14,197 bases of DNA. It comes from Candidatus Methanoperedens sp. Lineage in GTDB: Archaea > Halobacteriota > Methanosarcinia > Methanosarcinales > Methanoperedenaceae. Shown here piece by piece: positions 13,607-14,197 of this stretch. The notes below the pieces were generated by a model. It searched no databases and had not been told where the DNA came from. It was given only the letters and a program-made list of their open reading frames with translations. The translations under genes and the position numbers were made by a program. Every line of letters starts with the position of its first letter. The first letter of the stretch is position 1. Location of the stretch: contig JAPMTY010000063.1 in assembly GCA_026552835.1 (NCBI GenBank), forward strand, positions 1-14,197. The letters run 5' to 3'.

Positions 13607-14008
13607 ATGAAACCAATTTATTTGATTATATTTGTATGTTCCTTGATCCTGGTTACAATATCCGGATGCGTGAGTACCACAACCCCTGAAAAAACACAAT
13701 ATACCGATGTCAGCATCCAGCAAGCCAAACAGATGATAGACCGCGGCGATGTTCTCATCCTTGATGTGCGAACGCAGGAAGAATACGATGCAGGGCATAT
13801 TAATAATTCAACACTGATACCGGTGCAGGTTCTTGATAAAAGGTTAAATGAATTGCCGCGCGATAAGAAAATCCTGGTCTATTGCATGACCGGCGGCCGC
13901 AGCGCGCAGGCAAGTGAAATACTTGTATATAACGGGTTTAAGGAAATTTACAACATGAAAGGCGGAATCATGAACTGGACTAATGCAGGATATGATGTGA
14001 TGAAATAA
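13607..14008 (+). CDS. Lipoprotein rhodanese-like sulfurtransferase
   Basis: A 133-residue single-domain rhodanese with an export signal. Residues 1-20 are a hydrophobic signal (IYLIIFVCSLILVTIS), and ISGC (18-21) is a lipobox, so Cys21 would be the lipid-modified N-terminus and the domain would face outside the membrane. The rhodanese fold is shown by VLILDVRTQEEYDAGHI (49-65), LPRDKKILVYC (83-93) and the C-terminal MKGGIMNWTNAGYDV. The active-site loop starts at Cys93 (CMTGGRS), so the catalytic Cys is kept and persulfide chemistry is possible; the physiological donor and acceptor are unknown. GAGGG lies about 16 nt upstream of the ATG, rather far for a ribosome site. Divergent from purB and upstream of the ATP synthase genes with its own spacer. 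Confidence 0.9.
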   Translation: MKPIYLIIFVCSLILVTISGCVSTTTPEKTQYTDVSIQQAKQMIDRGDVLILDVRTQEEYDAGHINNSTLIPVQVLDKRLNELPRDKKILVYCMTGGRSAQASEILVYNGFKEIYNMKGGIMNWTNAGYDVMK

Positions 14009-14061
14009 TTAAAACGATTTATCATTAAAAATAGAGATGCGCTATTGCATAAACAAGTTAA

Positions 14062-14076
14062 AACCGAATAATTTAA
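14062..14076 (+). promoter_or_regulatory. Probable promoter of the ATP synthase operon
   Basis: AACCGAATAATTTAA resembles a BRE (ACCGAA) followed by a TATA-type box (TAATTTAA, 14069-14076). Transcription would start near 14095-14100, giving a leader of some 40 nt before the ATG at 14141. GAGG (14131-14134) is the ribosome site. Confidence 0.45.
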
Positions 14077-14140
14077 GTAGGTGCTCCCCTATGCAAGTGG
14101 AGTCAAAACGAGGCTATTATTTTGCATGTAGAGGAATTCA

Positions 14141-14197
14141 ATGACAAGAGCTGAAATTTTAACTGAGATCAAACAGGCTGAAGAAGAAGCTAAAAAA
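14141..14197 (+). CDS. ahaH: A-type ATP synthase subunit H, first 19 codons
   Basis: Only MTRAEILTEIKQAEEEAKK is visible before the window ends. The phrase E-I-L-x-E-I-K-x-A-E-E is the opening of archaeal ATP synthase subunit H, the coiled-coil peripheral stalk protein that pairs with subunit E and links the A1 head to the Ao motor. In Methanosarcina it is the first gene of the ahaHIKECFABDG cluster, so that operon probably continues to the right. GAGG lies 6 nt before the ATG. The identification rests on 19 residues plus promoter placement. Confidence 0.7.
   Translation, partial: MTRAEILTEIKQAEEEAKK

Overview
The window looks like a chromosomal segment of a euryarchaeon. The markers are a group II chaperonin (thermosome), a two-ring Cdc48/VAT AAA+ ATPase with a proteasome-docking tail, an archaeal TruD, a radical SAM enzyme of the AmmeMemoRadiSam family and the first codons of an A-type ATP synthase subunit H. 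Promoters, where visible, are TATA-like and several genes look leaderless. From memory, the TruD protein and gene style resemble Methanosarcinales and their relatives (for example Methanoperedenaceae). That placement is an inference, not a search result. I saw no rRNA, tRNA, CRISPR array, integrase or transposase.

Layout. 1-1214: 3' three quarters of a thermosome gene, facing a RimI-type acetyltransferase (1255-1692, minus). 1741-1748: a symmetrical TATA sequence between the acetyltransferase and truD (about 1791-3074, plus). truD has no ATG, GTG or TTG at its conserved N-terminus. 3142-5475 (minus): a 777-residue SEFIR/TIR - NB-ARC - TPR protein, an NLR-like candidate immune gene lying alone between housekeeping genes. 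5596-6861: purA. 6888-9149: cdc48. 9204-9270: an imperfect inverted repeat of CTTTGCG units. 9327-10334: amrS-type radical SAM gene, followed by a 32-codon ORF.

10335-11384 is the accessory part. It holds a promoter flanked by direct repeats, a very short ORF, a RelE-like toxin (plus) and an antitoxin-like gene (minus) that converge and share a TTAA stop, and a possible remnant of another antitoxin tail. 11385-11681 is a winged-helix protein, abutting stop-to-stop an ArgA-like acetyltransferase (11682-12134, minus), which sits downstream of purB (12149-13486, minus). 13607-14008 encodes a lipoprotein rhodanese. 14141 to the end begins the ATP synthase gene for subunit H.

How the genes fit together. 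purA and purB encode the two steps from IMP to AMP but lie 5 kb apart on opposite strands, so they are not an operon here. Thermosome and Cdc48 are both protein-quality-control machines. The two systems most worth attention are the SEFIR-NB-ARC-TPR protein and the tail-to-tail toxin/antitoxin pair. The antitoxin appears to have its own leaderless promoter instead of being cotranscribed ahead of the toxin.
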